Assembly (NCBI GenBank): GCA_026075535.2
Contig: AP026541.1
Location: 4,030,001-4,094,000 of the forward strand
DNA length: 64,000 nt
Direction of reading: 5' to 3'
From: Tricholoma matsutake
Lineage: Eukaryota; Basidiomycota; Agaricomycetes; Agaricales; Tricholomataceae
Of this stretch, positions 32,401-41,724 are shown piece by piece. A model generated the notes under the pieces. That model was given only the letters and a program-made list of their open reading frames with translations, was not told the DNA's origin and did no database searches. Numbering within the stretch: the first letter of the stretch is position 1; each line of letters opens with the position of its first letter. The translations under genes were made by a program, and so were the position numbers.

Positions 32401-34290
32401 CCCTAGCGCCTCTTTGGATGGGTGTCCAAGTCGCCTATGCCAAGTTAAGTAGTCAGCGACATAAATGGTCGCGACATTAACCTTTTTGGTGCTCAATATA
32501 TGAGTCCGAGCCCAATAGATCGTGTCATTCCTCCTTAGAGGGACGCAATGCATGATTGGGTTTCCATGCTCGATGAATGAAATGTATGCGGAGGAACCAC
32601 GTACATCACTTCCGTCTTGTAAAAAGACCCCCATTGACATCAATCGAGTATTAATGTCGGGTATGTAGTAGACGGGGTATAGTCGCGTTTCACGCGTCTC
32701 TGACTTCCCATTACATACTACCTGGTGCCTAATGAAGACTGCTCCTTTTCCTACTATATGAGTAGTACCAGTGGCCGTTTGGACCAAGGTAGAGTCCTTT
32801 CTCGGTAAAGGCTCGTAAGAAGCGAAATCTTTCATTTCACCAGTGAAGTGTTTTGATGCGCCTGAATCCATGATCCAGTCGGCACCTTTCTTACAATCTC
32901 CCTTTGCACACATAGCACATATATTAAGATCTACATAATTCCATGATACATTTAATAGCGGTAAAATTTCACATGAAAAGTTCGCTGTATTCATAGGAAT
33001 TTTAATCTTAGTGCTTGTGGCAGGGAAAAGGACTGACCTGTCATCATACGCCCCTGTGTCAAGGGGGTCATCGACGAGCATCTCGTCGACGACTTTCCAC
33101 ACTTCCTCGTCAGTTACTGGAGGTTCGGATCCGAGGGAGACGGTATCATCTTCTACCTCCTCGATCGTTGCCTCGGTTTCTGGCTCTATCCTCCTTCTCT
33201 TACCTTCTCGCACCGTAAGGTGCTCTTCCAGCGGTCGCAGATTTTTCGCGGTGCGCGGAAGTTGCATGCGCTCGAGGGTGTCTCGAGCTTGCTGATATTC
33301 GGCGTAAACCGAATGAGAAGAAGAGGCCGCGCCCGTGTATGCCTGTGCAGGCGGTCGGCGGCGAGGATCCCTTGTGGGAGTGTGTTCGATGCGCTGGATA
33401 AGCGGCATCGGAGGTATGATGGTGCCATTACCATTTATGGTGGTAAAGGCCTTGGAGGCGAGGTGGGTATGCTTCTCCTTTGGCTTCTCCTCCTTAGTCT
33501 TTCTGTCCCCACGTCGTCCACATTTTCGGGACGAGTCTCCGTTGCTGTTTTGCCCTTCTTTGGGCTGCCATTTGGGGTTTCCCCCCTTGCGCTTAACAGC
33601 GGAAAGTTTGTTGGCCTGAGGCTGGCCAGCGGGCTTTCCAACTGCTGTGCGCCTTGAGGCTTCAGCAACAATGGAGTCCTTGACATATTTAAATGTCAAG
33701 GCGCTAGTGGCGGTCGTGTTAAGGACCGTTGCAGACAATGAGTCGTACTCGCGCGGCATCGCAGCAAGTAGAATCATCGCCTGTACTAGCTCGGGGATGG
33801 CAACATTAGCAGCCGTGAGGCGCTCAAATTTGTCAGCCATTCTCGCAATCTCCGGTGCGGGGTTCGCAGCCGGGATTTTGATTGCTATTGCGGACCTAAA
33901 GTCCGAAAAGACTTGGGAGGGGCCGTCCACACCATAATCGGTGCGGATGAGGTCCCACACCTCCTCAGCAGTGTCCTTTGTGTTGGCACGCTGCCGAATG
34001 GAGGGGGCCAGGCGGAGCACTAGGCTACCAATAGCCTGGTCATTTTTGTTGCTCCAGGTTTGGAGCTTGGCATTAGCGTCCGCTACCAAGGTAGCGTTCG
34101 TCGCCGTCAAAGGAGGCGCCGGGGGCGGTTTTTGCTCTGCCCCGCTAGTTATTTGCCAGAGGCCCTGAGACCTGAGCCACGCCTTCATAGAGTCGGCCCA
34201 TAAGATGTAATTTGATCCGTCGAAAGTTTGAACGAGTTTTTCAAGAGTTGAAGACATGATTCTGTGGTGGCAGCTGTTAAAAGCGCTCAA
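29404..34290 (-). CDS. Ty1/copia Gag-Pol polyprotein
   Basis: 1628 codons without a stop. Gag region at residues about 20-230 (UBN2-like, WADSMKAWLRSQGLWQ). The usual zinc knuckle is reduced to a basic KCGRRGDRKTKEE stretch. Aspartic protease DSGA at 475-478. Integrase HHCC at about 618-655, catalytic Asp682, Asp744 (in VDPGGEF, where SDNGGEF is usual) and Glu780. A Pro/Asp-rich linker spans about 915-1080. RT has YVDD at 1311-1314, and RNase H extends to the C-terminus with KHIDIRYHYTRE. The ATG at 34290 is the longest; a second at 34257 (MSSTLEKLV) starts where family members usually begin. It should be cleaved by its own protease after particle assembly. Confidence 0.95.
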   Translation of the reverse strand: MSAFNSCHHRIMSSTLEKLVQTFDGSNYILWADSMKAWLRSQGLWQITSGAEQKPPPAPPLTATNATLVADANAKLQTWSNKNDQAIGSLVLRLAPSIRQRANTKDTAEEVWDLIRTDYGVDGPSQVFSDFRSAIAIKIPAANPAPEIARMADKFERLTAANVAIPELVQAMILLAAMPREYDSLSATVLNTTATSALTFKYVKDSIVAEASRRTAVGKPAGQPQANKLSAVKRKGGNPKWQPKEGQNSNGDSSRKCGRRGDRKTKEEKPKEKHTHLASKAFTTINGNGTIIPPMPLIQRIEHTPTRDPRRRPPAQAYTGAASSSHSVYAEYQQARDTLERMQLPRTAKNLRPLEEHLTVREGKRRRIEPETEATIEEVEDDTVSLGSEPPVTDEEVWKVVDEMLVDDPLDTGAYDDRSVLFPATSTKIKIPMNTANFSCEILPLLNVSWNYVDLNICAMCAKGDCKKGADWIMDSGASKHFTGEMKDFASYEPLPRKDSTLVQTATGTTHIVGKGAVFIRHQVVCNGKSETRETRLYPVYYIPDINTRLMSMGVFLQDGSDVRGSSAYISFIEHGNPIMHCVPLRRNDTIYWARTHILSTKKVNVATIYVADYLTWHRRLGHPSKEALGKMPKSTIKFPRNLIIPKDKIICPGCAEGKMTSKSFPESDSRADKSFELIHSDLKELPVQSYHKHKYFIVFLDDKTSHIWVQCLRKKSDAAAAIRQFQAMAKTQYGATIKRWRVDPGGEFKDRELQKQLKDLGIKIEMSAPHVHQQNGRAERAIRTIMEKSQTLRFTACLPQSWWEFCIEHATHLYNRTPIRRLKWLTPFEDLTKVRPDLNNLKVFGCGAYVYLPKEKRPTTLSPRSELMTYLGVEDGIKAYRFMRRNGAIFIGATALFDETMFPCCPGAKTPAKTDLGDFPPEPEDDDHSSGTDGDDPIPPQNPPLPPSSEDDDDLPSEQKAHDDATNAPPPPPPVSTEDFRPRREDQQEWQQLPRRSGRQRKIPNRPGNTYGEQRLPSDIERDIARDRYWKKSVGQDLDHNRTRPRPQQQEPVAGPSSAPHESVPDSNNQEHDHPMGEPDEAGYIKKITKEGGDELIRWLLSKAVTPSSGKSLVPNQFRDIARLPRQQQLEWKQACREELEALRKRQVYDIVDLPHDRKTIKNRWVFSVKSDGRKRARLVAKGFSQVEGIDFDEIFSPVVRYETVRLMFALASLEGMYMTGLDVKTAFLYGKLDEEIYMDQPEGFKLEGKERKVMRLRRALYGLKQASLAWWRELEAFMRTIGFVRASSDAGIFIHKDPKTGSIVIALVYVDDGLFMGKNKKLVDEKKNACLKHWECRSTEKVTEFLGMRVTQTAAKVKLDQTEYLAKVLERFEMTNAKIAPTPLPTGYKPSENTATPNAALRSKYQSVIGSLLYLMLGTRPDIAYAVIKMSQFSANPSQEHLDKAMYIMRYLVGTQKYSMVYDGEKSEGLQAFTDSDWAADTVKRRSTTGYFATLASGIVCWQSRLQKTVALSSTEAEYMALSDTCRQIVWIESLFQELGYTLKRVPICADNQGSIFIGSNPVQERRTKHIDIRYHYTRECIENDKVTVVFIPGSDNPADMFTKNLGAVLFRKFRDSLGITFEIQT

Positions 34291-34468
34291 TCAGTCTTTT
34301 TACTCAATAAAACACGTTTAACGTTCTCAGGAGAAAACACTCCTTCAGAGTGGTTAACCCTAGTCAACCTAGGTTTTATATGCAGCTCGCAGGGAGCGCA
34401 AGGTTATAATTTGGAGACAATGAAGTCAACGTCGTTCGCAGCTAATTAAAGCGCGTTCGCGACGTGCC

Positions 34469-34485
34469 CAGCAGGGCCCATAACC
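34469..34485 (-). promoter_or_regulatory. Primer binding site complementary to the anticodon half of initiator tRNA-Met
   Basis: Directly downstream of the 5' LTR on the element strand the sequence reads GGTTATGGGCCCTGC. This is the complement of the eukaryotic initiator tRNA-Met anticodon arm (GGGCCCATAACC plus flanking GC). Drosophila copia and yeast Ty5 are known to prime from a half initiator tRNA at this region, so the same mechanism is inferred here. Confidence 0.8.
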
Positions 34486-34790
34486 TGTTGGAGCAGACTA
34501 TATACGCTGCACAGGGGAAGAGACTACACGTTCCTTACAACCTACCTGGGGTTTAGTTAGACTTACAGCTAGGGTTAGCAGAGGTAAGAACACTGTATTC
34601 CTACTACGGTACAGGTTCTCCTTATATACATAATATTAAGGATGTCACATGACTCGGGAATGTGTTTACCGCATGTATGCACAGTAAGCGCAGTAACATG
34701 TGTATGCTGCATGTATCGCCTCATGTATACATGTGTATGCTGCATGTATTGCCTCATGTATACAGCATGCATCAGGGATTAATTTCAACA
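34486..34790 (-). repeat. 5' LTR of copia element (right end in window)
   Basis: 305 bp with the same ends and internal 33-36 bp duplication as the left copy; no difference found by eye. It should contain the promoter. Confidence 0.95.
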
Positions 34791-34795
34791 GTATT

Positions 34796-36098
34796 GACAA
34801 TGATTGTGGTGCCTGTCCCATGGCCCTGGTGTTGTCCCTGTCATTGTGTGCCACAGGGCTATGAGCACCCCGGTTGCCTGCCTGTTCTGAGATGCAGGGT
34901 GGTGATGGTGAAAGGTGGTTGTATGGGTGTAGGTAGTGCATACCTCACTCATAGTATCCTACTCCACAGGCCTCCGAGAACCTTCCCATTGTATTTCCTT
35001 GCCTGTTTAGACAGGGAGAAGGCATGGCAGGCATTAATCATTGTGGGTAACAGCAGCTTTTAACCTGCAGAAAAAACATTGTGATTAGTTAAAAGAGGCA
35101 GTAAATGAAAACAACTTATTATGTTTTGGACCTTGGGTGATGCAGGCTATGCTCTTGAATGTGCAAACTGTGTTTGATGTGACACATTTGTAGCCACGGG
35201 GTTTGCTATTCAGCCAGGTCAAAAGGGTGTGGCAGTGGTTGAAATGGCCAGTTATGAAGAAGATGGGATGGTAGGCTGCTGCTGCTGCATAGTGTTTTGA
35301 AGTCCAGTTGGATTGCAGTTTTTTGCAGTCTTTTTAAAATTTAAACTGCCTCCTACTATCTCAAACAATAAGATAAAATCATGAAAATATTTGAGCAGAT
35401 AAATCTGGCCAAAGACTGGGGGGTCATCTCTGGAACATAAGGATTCTGGTCAGTGATTGTCAATATATTCACAAAATTTAATCATGGATAGAGAAGTGAA
35501 AATAATGGGGGGGTCCTCTCTTTGATGAAATGATTTCATCCAGTCATTGCTGATACAGCAAAACAGCAAAAGACCGGACCTCGAAACACTAGGTAGGCAT
35601 GATGGTGAGAGAGGAGAGTGGGGAAGGATGTGACCAGACTCAAGCAGTAGGACCCCTCACCAGGACAAATCAATTAATCACATGACAATTCCCACATCTT
35701 GACACGTAAACAAACAATGAGTTTCTTTCAAACTTTCACTGTTTTCCATGTCATCGCGCCTGTCATCAATGTTGCATCACCTCAACTAGACTCTCCCTCA
35801 CATCTCCCTGTATTTATTTCTAGTAAGATTAATATGTTCTATATCGTCTTTATCTGTGTATGTTGACTCTTTCCCCAAAGCCAATGGTGGTGTCCCACCT
35901 AGCATGCAACATGTTCAAGCTGAGAACACCCCAGGCCCAGCCAAGCCACATCTAGCCACTGCCACCAGTGCCCACCACTGCCCTTGTGGTGAGGGTGGCA
36001 TGCCACAACTGTGTCCACTGACAACGATGAACTGTACATAGGATCATGTATGAACAAGTGATCGCGTGGTTGAAAGACAGAATGGGGAAGGCCAGATG
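34796..36098. other. CpG-poor repeat-like spacer between the two young retrotransposons
   Basis: 1.3 kb without a recognisable gene. It holds a second copy of the GTAGGACCCCTCAC motif (35645-35685), a GCT trinucleotide run near 35278, and some short frames without known text. Probably remains of older elements, split by the insertions on either side. Confidence 0.45.
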
Positions 36099-36103
36099 GG
36101 GAC

Positions 36104-36529
36104 TATAAGGGCAACCTAAGCCTCTAGCAAAGGGAAATCCGAAGTTAAAATTATACTACATAATACAGGCATTGGGGGCGCACCTAGCAAAGGGAAATCC
36201 GAAGAGAAAACTCTAAGGATCCCCTTGCTGATGCCCAGTATATGTGAAGACGACAAAAATCAAATATAACCTAAAAATAGAAAAAGGCGGAGATAGGCGG
36301 ATCAAGGCCGCCGAATGACATCATACCAAGGGGTATGTGTCGGAAGGGGTACTCCGCCTCTAAATATAAAAGTGTCAACATATACAAACATGATAGCAAG
36401 GGAAAATTAGTAATAAAATCCGGAAAAATCATAGAAAATGAAGAATAGAAGGAAATGAGGTGGGGAAAAATATGGGACGAACATAAAAAATAGGAAAAAC
36501 ACACAGGGCACCCCCTTAGTCCCCTTACA
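36104..36529 (-). repeat. 3' LTR of the young Ty3 element
   Basis: 426 bp, read as identical to 41725-42150. It contains a 19-bp direct repeat beginning TAGCAAAGGGAAATCC, seen twice within 80 bp. Confidence 0.95.
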
Positions 36530-36545
36530 TCACCCCCTCTCTAAG
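36530..36545 (-). promoter_or_regulatory. Polypurine tract of the young Ty3 element
   Basis: Minus-strand AGAGAGGGGGTGA lies between the pol stop and the 3' LTR, touching both, as expected for the plus-strand primer. Confidence 0.8.
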
Positions 36546-39500
36546 ATGCATCGCCCCGATGCATTCGAAATCGTATACGACCAAAGTCCGTGACTTGAAT
36601 GCGACGCGGTGCAGCAGTGTGCCGTCGGTGGAATTCCTTGATTAACCGAGGGGCATTTACGTCAGACTCTTCGACCCATGAGTTCTCCTCATACCCATAA
36701 CCCTTCCAATGTACCAAATACTGGAGTTTTCCTCGACGCAAACGGCTGTCCAAGATTGACTCCACTTCATATTGGGGTTCTCCCTCGATCACTGTAGGTG
36801 GTGGTGGTGGGTGTGAATGGCGTCCCGGGAATGGATCTGGGGGAGCTGGAAGCAATTTGACGACATGGAAGACGGGATGGAGTCTGGACATGGAGGCTGG
36901 GAGGCGTAGACGATAGGCATGTGTTCCAACGCACTTGACAATGGGGAAAGGTCCCAAGAAGCGATGAGCGAGTTTCTTGGATGGACGTGTAGTGGAGATG
37001 TCACTGGAGTCAAGATAAACTCGATCACCAACCTTGTACTGAGGGGTTGGGGAGTGGCGCTGGTTGTAAAATCGCGCCATGTCGTCCTTCGCCTTTGCTA
37101 AGGCTGCCCTTGCCTCCTCCAAGCTATCCCTCATGCGTTCTGTGAACTCATTCACTGTCTCGATGTGTGAGGGAGTTTGGCGAGGTTCAAATCCCATACG
37201 TGGATGTCGTCCAGTGTCTAAGAGGAAAGGGGTCTGTTGAGTGGAAGCATGGACATGGTTGTTGTATCCGAACTCGGCCAAAGGAAGGAGATCATCCCAA
37301 TCGTCCTGGCGTTCATTGACAAAGAGGCGGATGTACTGCTCCAGTTCCTGGTTGACTCGCTCCGTCTGGCCATCAGTTTGTGGGTGATAAGCAGTTGAAG
37401 CGAGGAGTTTGATCCCCAGGAGTCGGTACAGCTCACGAGTGAACTCTGCCATGAACTGAGGGCCACGATCCGAGAGGAAGGCACCAGGAAGTCCATGTAA
37501 CTTCCACACGTGGTGGAGGTAGAGTCGAGCGGCACCTAGGGCACTGACAGTGGTGTGAGTGGGAATGAAGTGAGCGCGTTTTCCCACTGAGTCAACTGTG
37601 CACATCACCGCATCAAACCCGTTTGACTCTGGCAATTCCACCACAAAGTCGACGCTGACGACATCCCAACGACTCTCTGGAACAGGAAGAGGGTGTAGCT
37701 CACCAATAGGCTTGCGACGAGGGACCTTGGTGCGTAAGCAAAGGTCACAAGTGCGACAATACTGACCAATGAGCCGTGACATTTGTGGCCACCAATAGTT
37801 CCGTGAGGTGAGCTCCAAGGTCTTCCAGCGTCCGGGGTGGCCAGCAATCTGTGAGTCATGGTGTTGGGATATGATGCGCCGGCGAAGGTCGGGGTCATTG
37901 GGAACATAGATGCGATCCCTGAAATACAACAAGTCCTCCTTTTCAGCCCACTCTGCCGCACGTAAGGAAAGGGTCGATCCCTTCCTCAGTTCTTTAACAG
38001 CTCGGGCGACAACATCCTCATGTAAACCGCTACGGTTTGCGCGACGAATGTCACGTAGAATGTCCCGCTCCTCGCCCTGGGGTACGATGCCTTCCAGTGC
38101 CCGAATGGTGAACAGGTCTGGCTGCAACAGCACAATGTTTTGGTTGTCACCGCTGCCATCCCCATGGTCTGCACGTCGGGATAGGGCATCGGTCTTCCCC
38201 ATGCTGCGACCCGGACGGTGGTGCAAGGAGAAGTCGAATCTAGATAGATACAGGGACCAACGAGCTTGACGACGGTTCAATTTCTTGGCCGTCATGAAGT
38301 ACTCGAGGTTCTTGTGATCCGTCCAAATTTCCACCTTGTGTTGGGCACCCTCGAGGAAGTGTCGCCACTCCTCAAGCGCACGCATTATCGCCAACATCTC
38401 CTTGTCATGGATCTCGTAGTTTCTCTCTACAGCACTAAGGCTTTTGGAGTAGAACGCAACAGGATGCCACTTCTGGTCCTCCGGAGACTGCTGAGACAAC
38501 ACAGCGCCCGTCGCAAAGTCAGAACTGTCGGCTTCTACACGAAAAGGACGCGAATCGTCAGCAAAGGTAAGGATCGGAGCGGAAGTGACCATCTCCTTAA
38601 GCTTTTCGAACGCCTCCTGTTGTGCATTATCCCACCTCCATGCCTCCTTTCCTGTCAAGTCGAACAGCGGTCGTGCATGATGTGAGAAATCCTTGATGAA
38701 ACGCCGATAAAAATTGATGAAGCCCAGGAAAGACTGCACCTCCTTCTTGTTCGTGGGCGTAGGCCAAGCTGTGACCCCATTTACCTTGATAGGATCCATC
38801 TCCACTTGACCCTCCGAGATAATCAGGCCGAGGTACTCGATCTTGGTCCTTTCGAACTCGCATTTGTCCTGACGAAGGTAGAGTTTGTACCGTCGAAGTC
38901 GCTCTAGGACGAGGCGCGTGATGCGACGGTGCTCTTCAACCGTGCGAGTGAAGATGAGGATGTCGTCGAGATAGATGCAGACAACGCCTTCGAGGATGAG
39001 GTCATGGAAGATGTCGTTCATCATGGTCTGAAAGGTGGCAGGGCTATTAGTAAGGCCAAAGAACATGACAAGCGGTTCAAAAAGACCACGGTTGGTACGA
39101 AAGGCTGCCTTCCACTCATCTCCCTCCTTTATCCTCACATTATTATAGCCCCAACGGACATCGAGCTTGGTGAAGTATCGGGCTCCACGGAGTTGGTTTA
39201 CGAGTTCGGAGATGAGGGGTAGTGGGTAGCGATTTTTGACCGTGATGTTGTTGAGTCTTCTGTAGTCTTGAACCGGTCGAAGTGAGCCATCCTTCTTCTT
39301 GACAAAGAAAAAGGGAGAGGCCATGGGTGACTTCGATGGTCGAATACGTCCAGAGGCCAGGTGCTCGTCGATGAACTGGTCAAGCTGCCGTTGTTCCTCC
39401 GGAGAGAGAGGATAGACCTTGCAGGATGAAGGGGTTGCGCCGGGGGTGAGTTCGATCGCGTGATCCCATGGCTTACGCGCAGGAAGAGAGTCGAATGACT

Positions 39501-40485
39501 CCTTGGAGAACACGTCTTCAAACTCATGGAGATGAGGGAGTAAGGAGTTAGTAGAGGATTTAGCAGCGTTGTTTTTGTGGAAGGCCTCGGCGAGGCGTTG
39601 GGATATGTTCGATGTGGCACACACCTCATGCGATGAGCGAATCGCAGTGTAGAAGATCCGATCACCCTCCTCCACTTCCTCTGGGTCCTCATCATCATCA
39701 TCCGAGTCCGGCATTAGATCAGGAACCCCTTCCAATTCCACTTCAGGTATAGGCAGGGGTCCAGCACGACACTTCTGAGTTCGTCGTATTGCCGCCTTCT
39801 GTCCACGACGTTCTTGCCTGGCTTCTGTGAAACACGTCCGACAGCGGGATGGACATCGGCTCATGGTAACCTCCCCGGTGCGCCAGTCGACCTCTGGGTT
39901 ATGGTCTCGAAGCCATGGATATCCCAAAATCGCCTTTTGCTTTCCTAATTGAGTGACAGCAAAAAGGGCACGCTCACTATGATCTTTGTAACGGAGAACC
40001 AGGTCTGCAACCTCTCGGATGGCACCAGCTTCATTTGGGGATCCATCCACGTTATATACAGGTATCGGACGTGAGAGTGAGCGAGTATTTAGACGATGTT
40101 GTTGTACCAGATGGGAATCGATGAAGAGACCAGTCGCACCAGAGTCCAGGAGCGCAGAGACACCGAGTATCTGTCCAGTGTCGGTCGTCTGCAGTTCGAT
40201 GGCTAGGTTTAAGGAATGTGCAGAGGGAGTGGATGCCACAATATACTTGCGTGGTAGTTTACGCTCCCATGATTTAATTTTGGGACGTGGAGTAGAAGGA
40301 GAGATGGGGAGAGCAGGTACGTCTTTAGCCAGCTTCGAAGGGTCAGAGAGGGGAGCAGTCACAGAAATGGATTCATTCTCCAGGGATTCAACTGACAAGA
40401 CTTCAAAGCGGTTATGGACAGGCAGTGAGGGCGTACGATTCACTCGCTGCGAATAGGAAAATCCTGCTCCTCTACAACTTCCAGC
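36541..40485 (-). CDS. Ty3/gypsy Pol polyprotein (protease, RT, RNase H, integrase, chromodomain)
   Basis: The frame is open from 40485 and runs to TAG at 36541; 1300 codons from the GTG at 40443. Numbering from there: protease LLDSGATGLFID with Asp100, RT YLDD at 491-494 and RNase H about 620-760. Integrase zinc region spans about 860-903, with catalytic Asp932, Asp992 and Glu1028 (PQTDGQTERVNQE). A C-terminal chromodomain is at about 1225-1280 (YEVESILDSRLRRGKLQYLV and WKGYG). There is no ATG near the 5' end, so it is probably made as a Gag-Pol fusion by -1 frameshifting in the 46-nt overlap with gag. Chromodomains of this class can direct integration to particular chromatin. Confidence 0.95.
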   Translation of the reverse strand, partial: AGSCRGAGFSYSQRVNRTPSLPVHNRFEVLSVESLENESISVTAPLSDPSKLAKDVPALPISPSTPRPKIKSWERKLPRKYIVASTPSAHSLNLAIELQTTDTGQILGVSALLDSGATGLFIDSHLVQQHRLNTRSLSRPIPVYNVDGSPNEAGAIREVADLVLRYKDHSERALFAVTQLGKQKAILGYPWLRDHNPEVDWRTGEVTMSRCPSRCRTCFTEARQERRGQKAAIRRTQKCRAGPLPIPEVELEGVPDLMPDSDDDDEDPEEVEEGDRIFYTAIRSSHEVCATSNISQRLAEAFHKNNAAKSSTNSLLPHLHEFEDVFSKESFDSLPARKPWDHAIELTPGATPSSCKVYPLSPEEQRQLDQFIDEHLASGRIRPSKSPMASPFFFVKKKDGSLRPVQDYRRLNNITVKNRYPLPLISELVNQLRGARYFTKLDVRWGYNNVRIKEGDEWKAAFRTNRGLFEPLVMFFGLTNSPATFQTMMNDIFHDLILEGVVCIYLDDILIFTRTVEEHRRITRLVLERLRRYKLYLRQDKCEFERTKIEYLGLIISEGQVEMDPIKVNGVTAWPTPTNKKEVQSFLGFINFYRRFIKDFSHHARPLFDLTGKEAWRWDNAQQEAFEKLKEMVTSAPILTFADDSRPFRVEADSSDFATGAVLSQQSPEDQKWHPVAFYSKSLSAVERNYEIHDKEMLAIMRALEEWRHFLEGAQHKVEIWTDHKNLEYFMTAKKLNRRQARWSLYLSRFDFSLHHRPGRSMGKTDALSRRADHGDGSGDNQNIVLLQPDLFTIRALEGIVPQGEERDILRDIRRANRSGLHEDVVARAVKELRKGSTLSLRAAEWAEKEDLLYFRDRIYVPNDPDLRRRIISQHHDSQIAGHPGRWKTLELTSRNYWWPQMSRLIGQYCRTCDLCLRTKVPRRKPIGELHPLPVPESRWDVVSVDFVVELPESNGFDAVMCTVDSVGKRAHFIPTHTTVSALGAARLYLHHVWKLHGLPGAFLSDRGPQFMAEFTRELYRLLGIKLLASTAYHPQTDGQTERVNQELEQYIRLFVNERQDDWDDLLPLAEFGYNNHVHASTQQTPFLLDTGRHPRMGFEPRQTPSHIETVNEFTERMRDSLEEARAALAKAKDDMARFYNQRHSPTPQYKVGDRVYLDSSDISTTRPSKKLAHRFLGPFPIVKCVGTHAYRLRLPASMSRLHPVFHVVKLLPAPPDPFPGRHSHPPPPPTVIEGEPQYEVESILDSRLRRGKLQYLVHWKGYGYEENSWVEESDVNAPRLIKEFHRRHTAAPRRIQVTDFGRIRFRMHRGDAS

Positions 40486-41558
40486 TTAACCTCCTCTGCA
40501 ACTTGATCCTTCGCTTCCTCAACATCTACAAGTGCCAACAGATCTTGCAGGAGTTCGTCTCGTCCCTCGGGGGTGAGCATGCGGATATCCTGACGATGGG
40601 GACACGCTCCAGCCCTGTGTCCAGGTTCCCCACAACGGTAGCAGAGATCCAACTTACGTGCACGGCTGCGGGCTGCATCAACATCCATTGGTACTGGGAT
40701 ATTGACGGCTGGTGTGGGAGTTTGACGAGCAGGAATGGGGTTAGGGCGGGGGAGGCTTCGATTGAAGGTGTAGGGTGTATGAGTGGTAGTTGGAGCACGG
40801 AATGCAGCATTAAAGGCCGCATTTGTGAGTCGGTTCTCGTCACAGAGTGAAGCAGCTTCATACCAAGCAAGGATATCATCGTCCGCTGGGCGCCCTTCCA
40901 ACATCTGTGCAATCTGGTCCTGAATTTCTCGGTTGAGCCCCCGTCGGAACTTCACCACCACTGGTAACCCACTCCCATACCCTGCCATGTCCACCAAATC
41001 CTTGAACTCATCAATATAGTCGTCCACGGATCGACGTCCCTGGTGGTAAGTGGATGACTCAAGTCGTGTCACTGCTCGGTGGCGTTCATTGAGGGGGCAG
41101 AAGTGGCGTACGAACTCAGCTCGAAAGTCACCCCAAGTGGAGAAAGGTAGAGAACCGAGTTCTTTAGTTTGACGTAGGATACGGTCCACATAGAGATAGG
41201 CGCGTTCAGATTTCATGTATGTGAAGGCCCAATAAATTTTTGCAGCCTCATCGACGAATTGATGCGACTGGAGACTAATGTATAACTCACAGGAATTAAG
41301 GAATGCACGTCCCTGCGCACGTGCACCATTAAATTCGGCGGGGGGGGACGGTTTGATCTGGGCACGTTCCTTAGTGGACGCGTTTGGCAAAACATCATTG
41401 TTGGGTGCGCTTGGAGTCGTGAAGGGGGAACTATTAGTCGTAGGGTTAGCCTGGAGGGTCCTAACGAAGTTTTCAATCGTAGATTTAAGCGAGTCGATTT
41501 GCGCGCGCATTCCGGAAACGTCGCTTTCAAGCGCGTCGAAGCGTTCTGATGCGTCCAT
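40440..41558 (-). CDS. Ty3/gypsy Gag with CCHC zinc knuckle
   Basis: 372 codons. A short coiled-coil-like start (ESDVSGMRAQIDSLKSTIEN) is followed by a retrotransposon gag/capsid domain at about 75-240 (FLNSCELYISLQSHQF, WGDFRAEFVRHFCP). A single classical zinc knuckle CYRCGEPGHRAGAC is at 306-319. The stop overlaps the pol frame, which is -1 relative to gag. Forms the particle shell and binds element RNA. Confidence 0.93.
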   Translation of the reverse strand: MDASERFDALESDVSGMRAQIDSLKSTIENFVRTLQANPTTNSSPFTTPSAPNNDVLPNASTKERAQIKPSPPAEFNGARAQGRAFLNSCELYISLQSHQFVDEAAKIYWAFTYMKSERAYLYVDRILRQTKELGSLPFSTWGDFRAEFVRHFCPLNERHRAVTRLESSTYHQGRRSVDDYIDEFKDLVDMAGYGSGLPVVVKFRRGLNREIQDQIAQMLEGRPADDDILAWYEAASLCDENRLTNAAFNAAFRAPTTTHTPYTFNRSLPRPNPIPARQTPTPAVNIPVPMDVDAARSRARKLDLCYRCGEPGHRAGACPHRQDIRMLTPEGRDELLQDLLALVDVEEAKDQVAEEVKLEVVEEQDFPIRSE

Positions 41559-41724
41559 GTCGCTAGGGAGCGCGTTTGGCGAAAATGGCGGCGCAATAAA
41601 GGCGAGAGTATCTGGAGCGGTGTGTAGGGACTCTGTGGAGCTTTGGGAAGCGTCGTCCAGTCCGTACCTGCCTATTTTGGGCAGCGCGTTCGCGATTTTC
41701 GGGCCTTAGGGGAGAGTTTTCTAC

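Larger units (their letters stand above)
29067..34790 (-). mobile_element. Ty1/copia LTR retrotransposon, apparently intact and recent
   Basis: 5,724 bp bounded by 305-bp LTRs that I read as identical (TGTTGG...TTCAACA), with target duplication GTATT at 29062-29066 and 34791-34795. A single 1628-codon gag-pol frame runs on the minus strand. The primer site is at 34469-34485 and the polypurine tract at 29372-29380, both in the right places. CpG content is normal, unlike its CpG-poor insertion site. All observed parts needed for autonomous movement are present. Confidence 0.96.

Noticed and set aside
36104..36529. 77-codon frame in the Ty3 LTR, repeated at 41892-42125
   Set aside because: Simply present twice because it lies in both LTRs; Ser/Phe-rich text without family support.
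40440..40443. ATGA stop-restart overlap between gag and pol of the young Ty3 element
   Set aside because: The codon at the overlap is GTG and not ATG, so termination-reinitiation is less likely than -1 frameshifting.
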